Below are positions 1-5,271 of a stretch of DNA of 5,754 nucleotides, one piece after another. Every line of letters begins with the position of its first letter. Within the stretch, counting starts at the first letter, position 1. A program made the position numbers and the translations under genes. The stretch is from Succinatimonas sp. UBA6849 (GTDB taxonomy: Bacteria > Pseudomonadota > Gammaproteobacteria > Enterobacterales > Succinivibrionaceae). The notes beneath the pieces are model-generated. The model was given only the letters and a program-made list of their open reading frames with translations, was not told where the DNA came from and searched no databases. The stretch lies in the NCBI GenBank assembly GCA_002449335.1, contig DKDL01000117.1, positions 1-5,754 of the forward strand, given 5' to 3'.

Positions 1-173
1 AGCGTAATGAGGCTTTAGATTGCTATGTGTATGCAACTGCAGCACTTGAGCTTATGAAACCTACATATGAGCTGTATGTAGCTAATGCTAATGAAGGACC
101 AAAACCTACTACCAAAAAGATTGCTAAAAAGAAACGTTCAGCTGTTTATTCAAGCATTGGTGATGAGATTTAA
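1..173 (+). CDS. Terminase large subunit, C-terminal end (partial, start outside window)
   Basis: This is the last 56 residues of a lambda gpA-type terminase large subunit, the ATP-driven motor and nuclease that cuts concatemeric DNA and packages it through the portal. The reading frame is open from base 3 and stops at 171-173. It begins with RNEALDCYVYATAALEL, which matches the conserved RNEALDC-x-VYALAAL stretch near the C-terminus of lambda-type large terminases (known family motif). The ATPase and most of the nuclease domain lie upstream, outside the window. After the motif comes a Lys-rich tail (KKIAKKKR, residues 38-45 of the fragment), and the protein ends SIGDEI. The next gene starts 3 bases after the stop, and the lambda order A-W-B supports the call. 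The only doubt is the extent, because the start is missing. Confidence 0.93.
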   Translation, partial: RNEALDCYVYATAALELMKPTYELYVANANEGPKPTTKKIAKKKRSAVYSSIGDEI

Positions 174-176
174 AGC

Positions 177-476
177 ATGACTACCAGTTATATAAGAGTA
201 AGAAACAAGACCTATCGTGTTGTAGATGGTGTCAGATACCGTGAAATTGATGGTTATATCAGGAGTGAAGTGGTTGAAGAGCTTAAATCTCTTAGAAGTA
301 CCATGCAATCCGTTATGACAGGTGGGCAATCCTACACAATTGGAAGCAGAAGCCTTACAAGAATAGATCCAAATGCTTTACAAAACAGAGAAAAGTATTT
401 GTTGAACCTTCTATCACAATTTGACAACGATTGTGGTGATGTAAGAACTCAATTTGCTGTTCCAACAGAGTATTAA
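177..476 (+). CDS. gpW-like head completion (head-tail connector) protein
   Basis: This 99-residue protein sits between terminase and portal, the place of lambda W. gpW enters filled heads beneath the portal, stops DNA leaking out and prepares the site for the FII-type protein. Residues 35-81 fit the gpW fold of helix, beta hairpin, helix: ELKSLRSTMQSVMTGGQSYT is helix plus the MTG turn, IGSRSLTRID is the hairpin, and NREKYLLNLLSQ is the second helix. The C-terminus looks flexible. Lambda gpW has only 68 residues; here about 31 extra residues precede the domain. They hold an imperfect doubled segment (KTYRVVDG then VRYREIDG). The ATG at 177 has only a weak purine-rich stretch (GGTGATGAG) before it. 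An in-frame GTG at 270 behind AGGAG would give exactly 68 residues, so the start is uncertain. The family call is good, from position and pattern rather than strong identity. Confidence 0.8.
   Translation: MTTSYIRVRNKTYRVVDGVRYREIDGYIRSEVVEELKSLRSTMQSVMTGGQSYTIGSRSLTRIDPNALQNREKYLLNLLSQFDNDCGDVRTQFAVPTEY
261..265 (+). promoter_or_regulatory. Possible internal ribosome binding site for short gpW form (GTG at 270)
   Basis: AGGAG lies 4 bases before an in-frame GTG at 270-272 inside the gpW-like gene. Starting there would give a 68-residue protein, the length of lambda gpW, beginning just before the conserved first helix. The spacing is shorter than the usual 5-9 bases, and the codons before it look coding, so this is only a candidate. 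Confidence 0.3.
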
Positions 477-486
477 AGGCTAATAA

Positions 487-2082
487 ATGAGCAGAATACA
501 TTCCCAAAGAGAAGCTTCAGGATATGCTAATTCTGGAGCAAGCAGAACAAAGAGAGCTTTTAGAGAATGGTTTGCAGAAGGTTTAGCTCCTGATGAAGAT
601 ATTACTCGAAATTTACCCCTTTTAAGAGCGCGTAGTAGAGATCTTTACATGAGCTCTCCTCTTGCAGCAGGAGCAATTAAAACCATTACGTCTGGAGTTG
701 TCGGCTCAGGTCTTATGGTTCATCCTCATGTTGATAGAGAAGTTTTAGGTCTATCTGATACACAGGCTACAGAGTGGGAAAAGAATGTAGAGCGCGAATG
801 GCTAGCTTATTCCGAATCTACAGCATGTGATGCCCAACGTTCTATGAACTTCTACCAAATGCAACGCTTGGTATTTATGTCAGCTCTCATGAGTGGTGAT
901 TGCTTTGTTGCAATGCCTTACATTGAAAGACCTAACAGTCACTATAGCTTGAAGGGATATTTAATCGAAGGCGATAGAATATGCAATCCCACCAATAAAT
1001 ATAGTGCCGATTTATGCGATTTATCAAAAGATATACGAGAAGGCATTGAAATTGGCGATTATGGTGAGGCAAAAAGCTATTACATCGCAAAGTTTCATCC
1101 TGGTGATTATTCAGGTAAAAGAGCCAAGTTTAACGGTGATGATTTTGTAAAAGTTGAAGCTTATGGAGCTTCGGGAAGGCACAATATTCTTCACATTATG
1201 GATTATGAACGACCAGGTCAAAGACGTGGAGTGCCCCTTTTATCTTCCGTTTTAGAAAATTTAAAACAGATTGAAAGATACGATTCAAGTGAACTTATGG
1301 CAGCTGTTATAAGCTCATATTTCACCGTATTTTTGAAAAAGAATCACCCAGCTGATGGAATTAATACAGATATTCCTTCATTAAATCAGGAAATAGAGGA
1401 TATAGATCCTTCAACAATTCGACTTGGTCAAGGCGCTATTACCACTCTTCCTTCTGATACTGACATTGAAATTGCTAATCCACAGCGTCCAAACAGCTTA
1501 TATTCTGCTTTTATAGAGACACAAGCTCGCATGATGGGCGCAGGCATTGATCTTCCTTACGAGATGCTTGTAAAGCACTTTATTGCATCATACAGCGCAT
1601 CAAGAGCAGCTCAACTTGAGGCTAATAAAGCTTTCAGGATCAGAAGAGAGATGTTTGTAGGTCAGTTTATTAAGCCATTTTTTAAAGAATGGCTGTTAGA
1701 AGCTATCTGCAAAGGTCGTGTTAGTGCCCCTGGCGCGCTTGAAGATCCTATGATTTTCGATGCATACACTCATATCAATGTCGTAGGTGACAGTGTTGGC
1801 TGTTTAGATCCTACCAAGGAAGTTCAAGCAGCAATTCTTAGAATTAACAATAACCTGAGCACAATTCAGCAAGAAGCCGGTGAATTAAACGGTATGAGTG
1901 CTGAAGATATCGCTTCTCAGCGAGAAAAAGAGCTAAAAATGTTTGAATTTATAGCTAAAGCTACTGCAAAGAGTTCTGATACTAATTCAAAAACAGAAAA
2001 TCAGGAAGAAAACACAAATAAAGATGAAGATAAAGGAGATGAGGAGCAAGTAGATAATGCTGATTCAAATACAGACAAATGA
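487..2082 (+). CDS. Portal protein, lambda gpB family (phage portal family 2)
   Basis: This 531-residue protein is about the size of lambda gpB (533). As a dodecamer it forms the ring at one capsid vertex through which DNA enters and leaves, and it nucleates prohead assembly. Family marks in order: YANSGASRTKRAFREW at 13-28; LRARSRDLYMSSPLAAGAI at 46-64; VVGSGLMVHP at 71-80; RPGQRRGVPLLSSVL at 242-256; FIASYSASRAAQLEANKAFR at 365-384; and DPTKEVQAA at 441-449. The last 35 or so residues are a highly charged, acidic Asn/Glu/Asp/Lys tail of low complexity. Lambda gpB is trimmed at its N-terminus during maturation; whether that happens here cannot be seen. The start follows AAAGG, which overlaps the previous stop. 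The 3' end overlaps the protease gene by 26 bases in another frame, so the acidic tail's codons also carry that gene's ribosome site. Confidence 0.96.
   Translation: MSRIHSQREASGYANSGASRTKRAFREWFAEGLAPDEDITRNLPLLRARSRDLYMSSPLAAGAIKTITSGVVGSGLMVHPHVDREVLGLSDTQATEWEKNVEREWLAYSESTACDAQRSMNFYQMQRLVFMSALMSGDCFVAMPYIERPNSHYSLKGYLIEGDRICNPTNKYSADLCDLSKDIREGIEIGDYGEAKSYYIAKFHPGDYSGKRAKFNGDDFVKVEAYGASGRHNILHIMDYERPGQRRGVPLLSSVLENLKQIERYDSSELMAAVISSYFTVFLKKNHPADGINTDIPSLNQEIEDIDPSTIRLGQGAITTLPSDTDIEIANPQRPNSLYSAFIETQARMMGAGIDLPYEMLVKHFIASYSASRAAQLEANKAFRIRREMFVGQFIKPFFKEWLLEAICKGRVSAPGALEDPMIFDAYTHINVVGDSVGCLDPTKEVQAAILRINNNLSTIQQEAGELNGMSAEDIASQREKELKMFEFIAKATAKSSDTNSKTENQEENTNKDEDKGDEEQVDNADSNTDK
2041..2046 (+). 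promoter_or_regulatory. Ribosome binding site for the protease gene, inside the portal tail
   Basis: GAGGAG lies 10 bases before the ATG at 2057, with a second AGGAG at 2034-2038. Both are within portal codons. An in-frame TAG at 2051-2053 rules out any earlier start for the protease, so this site fixes the start. The overlap suggests that portal and protease translation are coupled. Confidence 0.75.
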
Positions 2083-3199
2083 CGATGGCTCACAAGCTAC
2101 GTTAGATCTTATAGGAACATTTGATAATGACGGCTTTTTTACAGCAAGTTCTGATAAAAGTTTTGTATCAGAGTACAGAAAAATCTCACCAAATGCTGAC
2201 ATTACTATAAACCTTAACTCTCCAGGTGGTTCAGTAAACTCAGCAATGACGATTCGTAATCTTCTTGCTCAACATAAAGGAAAGATCACCTGTAACGTCT
2301 TAGGTTGGGCTGCATCCGCGGCAACTTTCATTACTTCACTTGCAAATGTCCATGTAAGGATGATGCAGGGCTCATTTTTGATGATCCATAACCCCTTAAA
2401 TGTTGCTATGGGCAATCAGCATTCATTAAGAAAGCAAGCTGACAATTTAGAGCTTATTGCAAATTCAATGGCGAGAATTTATGCAGATAAGTCAGGCATG
2501 GATATTAACGAAATTAAGCGTCTTATGGATGCTGAAACATGGTTCTCAGCAGAGGATGCTGTTAAATGTCATTTAGCTGATGAACTAATACCTACTTCAA
2601 AAGTTGTAGCTCAAGCTGATACTGATGGTACACCAGTATTAGGAGGAGTTGCTTTAAGTGGTGGTTTAAAACATCCCCAAAATTTAGTCATAAAAGAGGA
2701 AAAAACAGATATGGCAGATATTAAAAATGCAACAAATCCTAATGTTGCAAACAAATTAACTGATGCGAAAGCTTCAGTAAAAAGCTCTGTGTCTAGTGCA
2801 GTTGCTATTACAAGCATTGAGCAGCTTAAATCCCATTATCCTGAGCTTACCAATGCCCTTGTAAATGATGCTGTAAATGCTGCACTTACTGCAGAACGCT
2901 CAAGATTAAAGTCATTGGATGCAATTAGAGATAAGAATCCACAAATTGTTGATAATGCTAAATATGTGACATTTGCTGATGCAGCTCAGACAGCTCTAGC
3001 TATTCTACAGCAGTCAGATCTAACTCAGCATAATAAAGCTGAAGCAGTTAAAAAAGATGCTGAGAATGTAGCTGACACTTTAAGCAAGCTTTCAGCTTCA
3101 TCTAATCCTGATGCAGGCACTTCATCTGAAAATATGACAGGAACAGTTGCAGCTAGTCAGGCATGGGTTTCATTAATTGACAAGTTAGAGGAGCTATAA
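2057..3199 (+). CDS. ClpP-like prohead protease with C-terminal scaffold domain (lambda C/Nu3 type)
   Basis: This 380-residue fusion has a serine protease domain (about 15-180) joined to a helical, Ala/Lys-rich scaffold region (about 219-380). It acts in the prohead interior, digesting scaffold and itself before DNA entry. The protease domain follows the ClpP/S49 fold: NSPGG at 54-58 (oxyanion/substrate strand), GWAASAAT at 83-90 with Ser87 as probable nucleophile, and MIHNPL at 109-114 with His111. ETWFSAEDAV at 160-169 is the third-residue region, where Glu160 aligns with the ClpP catalytic Asp. A linker at 181-218 leads to the scaffold part, whose LTAERSRLKSLDAI (277-290) resembles the helix common in such fusions. 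Lambda gpC has 439 residues, so this is somewhat shorter. An in-frame internal start at 2711 could make the scaffold alone. The gene sits between portal and decoration genes, as lambda C does. Confidence 0.93.
   Translation: MLIQIQTNDDGSQATLDLIGTFDNDGFFTASSDKSFVSEYRKISPNADITINLNSPGGSVNSAMTIRNLLAQHKGKITCNVLGWAASAATFITSLANVHVRMMQGSFLMIHNPLNVAMGNQHSLRKQADNLELIANSMARIYADKSGMDINEIKRLMDAETWFSAEDAVKCHLADELIPTSKVVAQADTDGTPVLGGVALSGGLKHPQNLVIKEEKTDMADIKNATNPNVANKLTDAKASVKSSVSSAVAITSIEQLKSHYPELTNALVNDAVNAALTAERSRLKSLDAIRDKNPQIVDNAKYVTFADAAQTALAILQQSDLTQHNKAEAVKKDAENVADTLSKLSASSNPDAGTSSENMTGTVAASQAWVSLIDKLEEL
2696..2700 (+). promoter_or_regulatory. Probable internal ribosome binding site for nested scaffold
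   Basis: GAGGA is followed after 10 bases by an in-frame ATG at 2711, exactly where the protease linker ends and the scaffold part begins. In lambda, Nu3 starts inside gene C in the same frame, so a working site is expected here. Spacing is slightly long but usable. Confidence 0.6.
2711..3199 (+). CDS. Nested scaffold protein (lambda Nu3-like), in frame within protease gene
   Basis: This is an inferred 162-residue product from the internal ATG at 2711, sharing its frame and stop with the protease gene. It begins MADIKNATNPNV and is almost wholly predicted helical and Ala/Lys/Ser/Asp rich, with LKSHYPELTNALVNDAVNAA then LTAERSRLKSLDAI as likely coiled helices. The composition suits a scaffold that fills the prohead interior, binds capsid protein, and is destroyed by the protease. 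Lambda makes such a product (Nu3) from within C in large excess over full-length C, and that precedent is the main support. A GAGGA site 10 bases upstream, and a start placed exactly at the domain boundary, are the sequence evidence. The last residues (about 365-380 of the full protein, SQAWVSLIDKLEEL) form a short amphipathic helix that could be the capsid-binding end; this last point is inference. Confidence 0.6.
   Translation: MADIKNATNPNVANKLTDAKASVKSSVSSAVAITSIEQLKSHYPELTNALVNDAVNAALTAERSRLKSLDAIRDKNPQIVDNAKYVTFADAAQTALAILQQSDLTQHNKAEAVKKDAENVADTLSKLSASSNPDAGTSSENMTGTVAASQAWVSLIDKLEEL
3187..3193 (+). promoter_or_regulatory. Strong ribosome binding site for decoration gene
   Basis: AGAGGAG sits 7 bases before the ATG at 3201, inside the final codons of the protease gene. 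It is one of the strongest sites in the window, as suits a structural protein needed in hundreds of copies. Confidence 0.75.
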
Positions 3200-3200
3200 A

Positions 3201-3617
3201 ATGGCAAAGCAATTATATAGACGTATCGGTGAGTGGAAACCGGATGATTTACTGGCAGATTCTCGCGATAACTACATTACTACTGATGAAGCTATTGATG
3301 AAGGAGCATCATTCCACCGCGGTCAGATTGTTAAATATGATTCAACAACAAAGACGATTAAAGCAATGACTGCAAAGTCAGACATCCCATTTGGTATTGT
3401 TGTTCAAGATGTTAACTGCTCAGAAAATGAAGAAGAAAACGGCGATTTATTTGTAACAGTATATGTAAGAGGCTCATTTAATGGTCAGTCTTCTTTATTA
3501 GATGCAGGGACAATTCCTGCAGAAGACTCGACTCACAACGCTACCCCACTAAGTTTTGAAGATTTTTATGTAGCACTCCGTGATCGTGGAATTATTATTC
3601 GTCGCAATGTTAACTAA
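3201..3617 (+). CDS. Head decoration protein, lambda gpD family
   Basis: This 138-residue protein (lambda gpD has 110) belongs to the head decoration family. Trimers bind at the threefold sites of the expanded capsid and hold it against DNA pressure. The N-terminus carries EWKPDDLLADSRDNYITTDE (11-30), like the family's ...P..LL.. segment whose flexible arm orders on binding. GASFHRGQIVKYDSTTKTI (35-53) and IPFGIVVQDVN (62-72) are the beta strands around the usual '(F/P)xGI' turn. VTVYVRGSFNG (85-95) is the conserved strand ending in a Gly, and the C-terminal helix/strand YVALRDRGIIIRR (123-135) is typical. The insertion at 73-82 (CSENEEENGD) is acidic and may account for some of the extra length. 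The gene starts 1 base after the protease stop and lies directly before the capsid gene, as in lambda. Confidence 0.92.
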   Translation: MAKQLYRRIGEWKPDDLLADSRDNYITTDEAIDEGASFHRGQIVKYDSTTKTIKAMTAKSDIPFGIVVQDVNCSENEEENGDLFVTVYVRGSFNGQSSLLDAGTIPAEDSTHNATPLSFEDFYVALRDRGIIIRRNVN

Positions 3618-3618
3618 C

Positions 3619-3623
3619 AGGAG
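3619..3623 (+). promoter_or_regulatory. Strong ribosome binding site for major capsid gene
   Basis: AGGAG lies 6 bases before the ATG at 3630, in the 12-base gap after the decoration gene. This near-ideal site and spacing fit the most abundant protein of the particle. Confidence 0.8.
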
Positions 3624-3629
3624 CTTATT

Positions 3630-4733
3630 ATGGCAGAACTAAATTATATTGATTTATTCTCTAGAATGACCCTAATGGGTGTAATTGAGAAAAATATCAC
3701 AACCCCAACTTTTTTTAGAGACAAGTTTTTCCCTCTTTTCAAAGAGTTTGATACTGAATCTTGCGCATTAGATATTGTTGATAACCGAGACAGAGAAATG
3801 GCCGGCTTCTCTACAGAAGAGGATAACGGTCACTTAAATACATCTGCTGGTTTTGTTACTGAAGCTTTTTTCCCTGCATATTTCGACGAAAGAATTCCAA
3901 TTACAGCAGAAAAACTAAGAGATCGTGCTCCTGGTGAAGATATTCTTGTCCGAACTTTAAATGTAGATCGTAGATCTATCAGATTGGCCTATGCAGTTCG
4001 TAAAGGATTAGAACTGATTGATAAAAGAATCTCTCGTAGAGAAGAGTATATGTGTATTCAAGCATTGCTCACAGGAAAAATTACTGTAACCAATAAAAAC
4101 CAAAATATTGGCGAATTTAATTTTTGGAAATATCTTGATGAGGACGAAAAACCTCTTACCAATTTAGCTAAAAAATGGAACGAGTCAGGGGCAGATCCTC
4201 TTGAAGATTTATCCTTAGTAGCAAATAAAATGTCTGAGCAGTCAGGCCATTTACCTCAAGATCTTTATTTAGGTGTAAAAGCATATCAGGCGTTGAAAAA
4301 ATATCTAAAAACACCTGAAGGACACGCTCTGTTTGATGGAAGGCACATCAATGTAGGCGAAATTAACCCACAAGGAGACAATGACAAAAACTGCATTAAG
4401 TACATGGGGTATCTGACAGATCCAAATGTAAATATCTACGTTTACACTGGAACCTACACAGTAAAGAAAAAAGTTCATTATTTTTTACCAGAAGATGCTG
4501 CTTTGATGGTTGCTTCTGGAGCCGGCACTACCGAAAGTGCATGGAGAGCATATGGTGGCTGTGAGGTTTCTGGTGAAGATCAGAAGTCAGGTGAATTAAA
4601 AACAGGCGCACGAATTGTAGATACATGGTATCAGAGAGATCGTGTAAAAGGTCAGGTTATTCAAATTCAGTCAGCACCTGTTGTGGATGTTCTTGACCCT
4701 CAAATGTTCCAGGTTATCAGAGGAATCCTTTAA
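3630..4733 (+). CDS. Major capsid protein, lambda gpE family (HK97 fold)
   Basis: This 367-residue protein (lambda gpE has 341) forms the pentamers and hexamers of the icosahedral shell. Recognisable stretches include YIDLFSRMTLMGVIEKN near the N-terminus; FFRDKFFPLFKEFDTESCALDIV (28-50), the N-arm strand region; and GFVTEAFFPAYFDERIPITAEKLRDRAPGED (74-104), a very typical block of the family with the 'P.I....L..R.PGE' pattern. RREEYMCIQALLTGKITV (136-153) is the long spine helix of the HK97 fold and its following strand. PQDLYLGVKAYQALKKY (209-225) and VHYFLPEDAALMVASGAG (282-299) belong to the A-domain region. TGARIVDTWYQRDRVKGQVIQIQSAPV (325-351) is the expected C-terminal core. No protease-cleaved N-terminal delta domain is visible, in line with a separate scaffold. 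The stop TAATG overlaps the next start. Confidence 0.95.
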   Translation: MAELNYIDLFSRMTLMGVIEKNITTPTFFRDKFFPLFKEFDTESCALDIVDNRDREMAGFSTEEDNGHLNTSAGFVTEAFFPAYFDERIPITAEKLRDRAPGEDILVRTLNVDRRSIRLAYAVRKGLELIDKRISRREEYMCIQALLTGKITVTNKNQNIGEFNFWKYLDEDEKPLTNLAKKWNESGADPLEDLSLVANKMSEQSGHLPQDLYLGVKAYQALKKYLKTPEGHALFDGRHINVGEINPQGDNDKNCIKYMGYLTDPNVNIYVYTGTYTVKKKVHYFLPEDAALMVASGAGTTESAWRAYGGCEVSGEDQKSGELKTGARIVDTWYQRDRVKGQVIQIQSAPVVDVLDPQMFQVIRGIL

Positions 4734-4954
4734 TGAGTAAGGTTAGATTTTTAAAGAATACGATCTTTAAAAGTTCGTATTATCCAGCAGATGAAAAGGC
4801 AGAGTTCGATGATAAAGACTCTGCCTTTTTAGTTAATGGTGGTTTTGCTGAAAATGTTGATGACGCAAATTCTACTAAGACAAACGCTGATACCAGTGTT
4901 TCAAAATCTGCTGGTGTTTCTACATCTTCAAAGAAAACAACCGGTAAAAAATAA
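4733..4954 (+). CDS. Small protein in the lambda FI position, function unproven
   Basis: This 73-residue protein begins inside the capsid stop codon (TAATG), with AGAGGA 8 bases before the start. Residues 1-43 form a small conserved-looking unit: SKVRFLKNTIFKSSYYPADEKAEF followed by DDKDSAFLVNGGFAENVDD. The pattern of a VRFLK strand, then a 'Y.ADEKAEFDD..A..LV..G.AE' segment, is common in small proteins beside phage capsid and connector genes. From residue 44 on it is a Ser/Thr/Lys low-complexity tail ending TTGKK, probably unstructured. Lambda FI (132 residues), which helps terminase-bound DNA dock on the prohead, occupies this position, but I see no clear sequence match, so only the location supports an FI-like role. 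Codons 21-33 contain a perfect hairpin resembling a terminator. Confidence 0.75.
   Translation: MSKVRFLKNTIFKSSYYPADEKAEFDDKDSAFLVNGGFAENVDDANSTKTNADTSVSKSAGVSTSSKKTTGKK
4749..4781 (+). other. Pair of overlapping inverted repeats early in the FI-position gene
   Basis: Two perfect inverted repeats overlap. TTTTAAAG (4749-4756) pairs with CTTTAAAA (4765-4772) around an 8-base loop. AATACGA (4757-4763), which is that loop, can instead pair with TCGTATT (4775-4781). The two stems interlock, so they would be alternatives or a strained pseudoknot, since the connecting loops (0, 1 and 2 bases) look too short for both at full length. The stems are AT-rich and weak, so this may be chance. Confidence 0.3.
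4794..4830 (+). terminator. Intragenic terminator-like hairpin after the capsid gene
   Basis: AAAAGGCAGAGT (4794-4805) and ACTCTGCCTTTT (4818-4829) form a perfect 12-bp stem with a 12-base loop, and T at 4830 completes a TTTTT run after the GC-rich core. This is the form of a factor-independent terminator, with the A and T arms also pairing, so it would be roughly symmetrical and could act on both strands. It lies 60 bases into the FI-position gene, about 60 bases after the capsid stop. Ribosomes translating the gene would tend to melt it. It may lower expression of downstream genes relative to the capsid gene, or shield the 3' end of processed capsid mRNA. Phage late transcription is often antiterminated, so activity is uncertain. 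Confidence 0.5.
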
Positions 4955-5271
4955 TGTCTGCTTTTAAAGATGCAATAGCTAATGACATAGACAAGACATT
5001 TTTTAATCTTGATGAGTTTTCTGACGTACACAAGTATGAAGGTCAATCAATCAAGTGTCTTGTAGATGATGATCGTTTAGATACAGCTTCAGGAAGCTTT
5101 GCTAATGGAGGTGTATTTGAGCATCTAACTGAGCTGTATGTATCTGAAGAAGCTATCGGTGCGCCTGTTAAGGGGCAAAGCGTAACTCTTGATGGGGTGA
5201 AGTATGTAGTTCGTTCGGTGTCGATTGAATATGGTGTCATACGTATAGTTTTAGCAGATGAAGAACAATGA
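4954..5271 (+). CDS. Head-tail joining protein, lambda FII-like
   Basis: This 105-residue protein (lambda gpFII has 117) sits directly after the FI-position gene. FII-type proteins bind beneath the gpW-type ring and make the surface to which the tail attaches. Sequence features fit: an N-terminal helix with FKDAIANDIDKTFFNLDEFSDVHKYEG (4-30); strand SIKCLVDDDRLD (32-43); a loop rich in Ser/Gly/Ala (45-53); strand HLTELYVSEEAIGAPVKGQSVTLDGVKYVVRSVSIEYGVIRIVLAD (57-102). The 'P..G..v.ldG..Y.V..v....G...i.L' pattern is the beta core shared with FII and its relatives. There is no clear ribosome site, and the start overlaps the previous stop (TAATG), so coupled translation is likely. The same arrangement (ATGA) links it to the next gene. 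The call rests on pattern and position. Confidence 0.82.
   Translation: MSAFKDAIANDIDKTFFNLDEFSDVHKYEGQSIKCLVDDDRLDTASGSFANGGVFEHLTELYVSEEAIGAPVKGQSVTLDGVKYVVRSVSIEYGVIRIVLADEEQ

Noticed and set aside
474..486. Promoter in the short gap before the portal gene
   Set aside because: The gap is too short and carries only the AAAGG ribosome site; no -35/-10 pair is convincing there or at other junctions.
2641..2646. AGGAGG inside the protease linker as another internal ribosome site
   Set aside because: No in-frame ATG, GTG or TTG follows at usable distance. The nearby out-of-frame TTG (2649) and GTG (2658) reach stops within three or four codons. The motif is simply two GGA glycine codons.
2611..2817. 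Reverse-strand open frame of 68 codons within the protease/scaffold gene
   Set aside because: It is fully covered by the well-supported + strand gene, has no ribosome site I can see and no recognisable protein; its hydrophobic start is a by-product of the opposite codons.
3503..3521. Short hairpin TGCAGGGA-CAA-TTCCTGCA in the decoration gene
   Set aside because: It is an 8-pair stem with one G-U pair and no T run, small enough to be chance and with no positional reason for a regulatory role.
4780..5046. Reverse-strand open frame of 88 codons across the FI/FII junction
   Set aside because: It lies antisense to two supported genes and has no family likeness. Its hydrophobic stretches come from Lys/Ser/Asp-rich codons on the other strand.
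5043..5240. Reverse-strand open frame of 65 codons within the FII-like gene
   Set aside because: It is a shadow of the FII-like gene with no independent start signal or recognisable domain.
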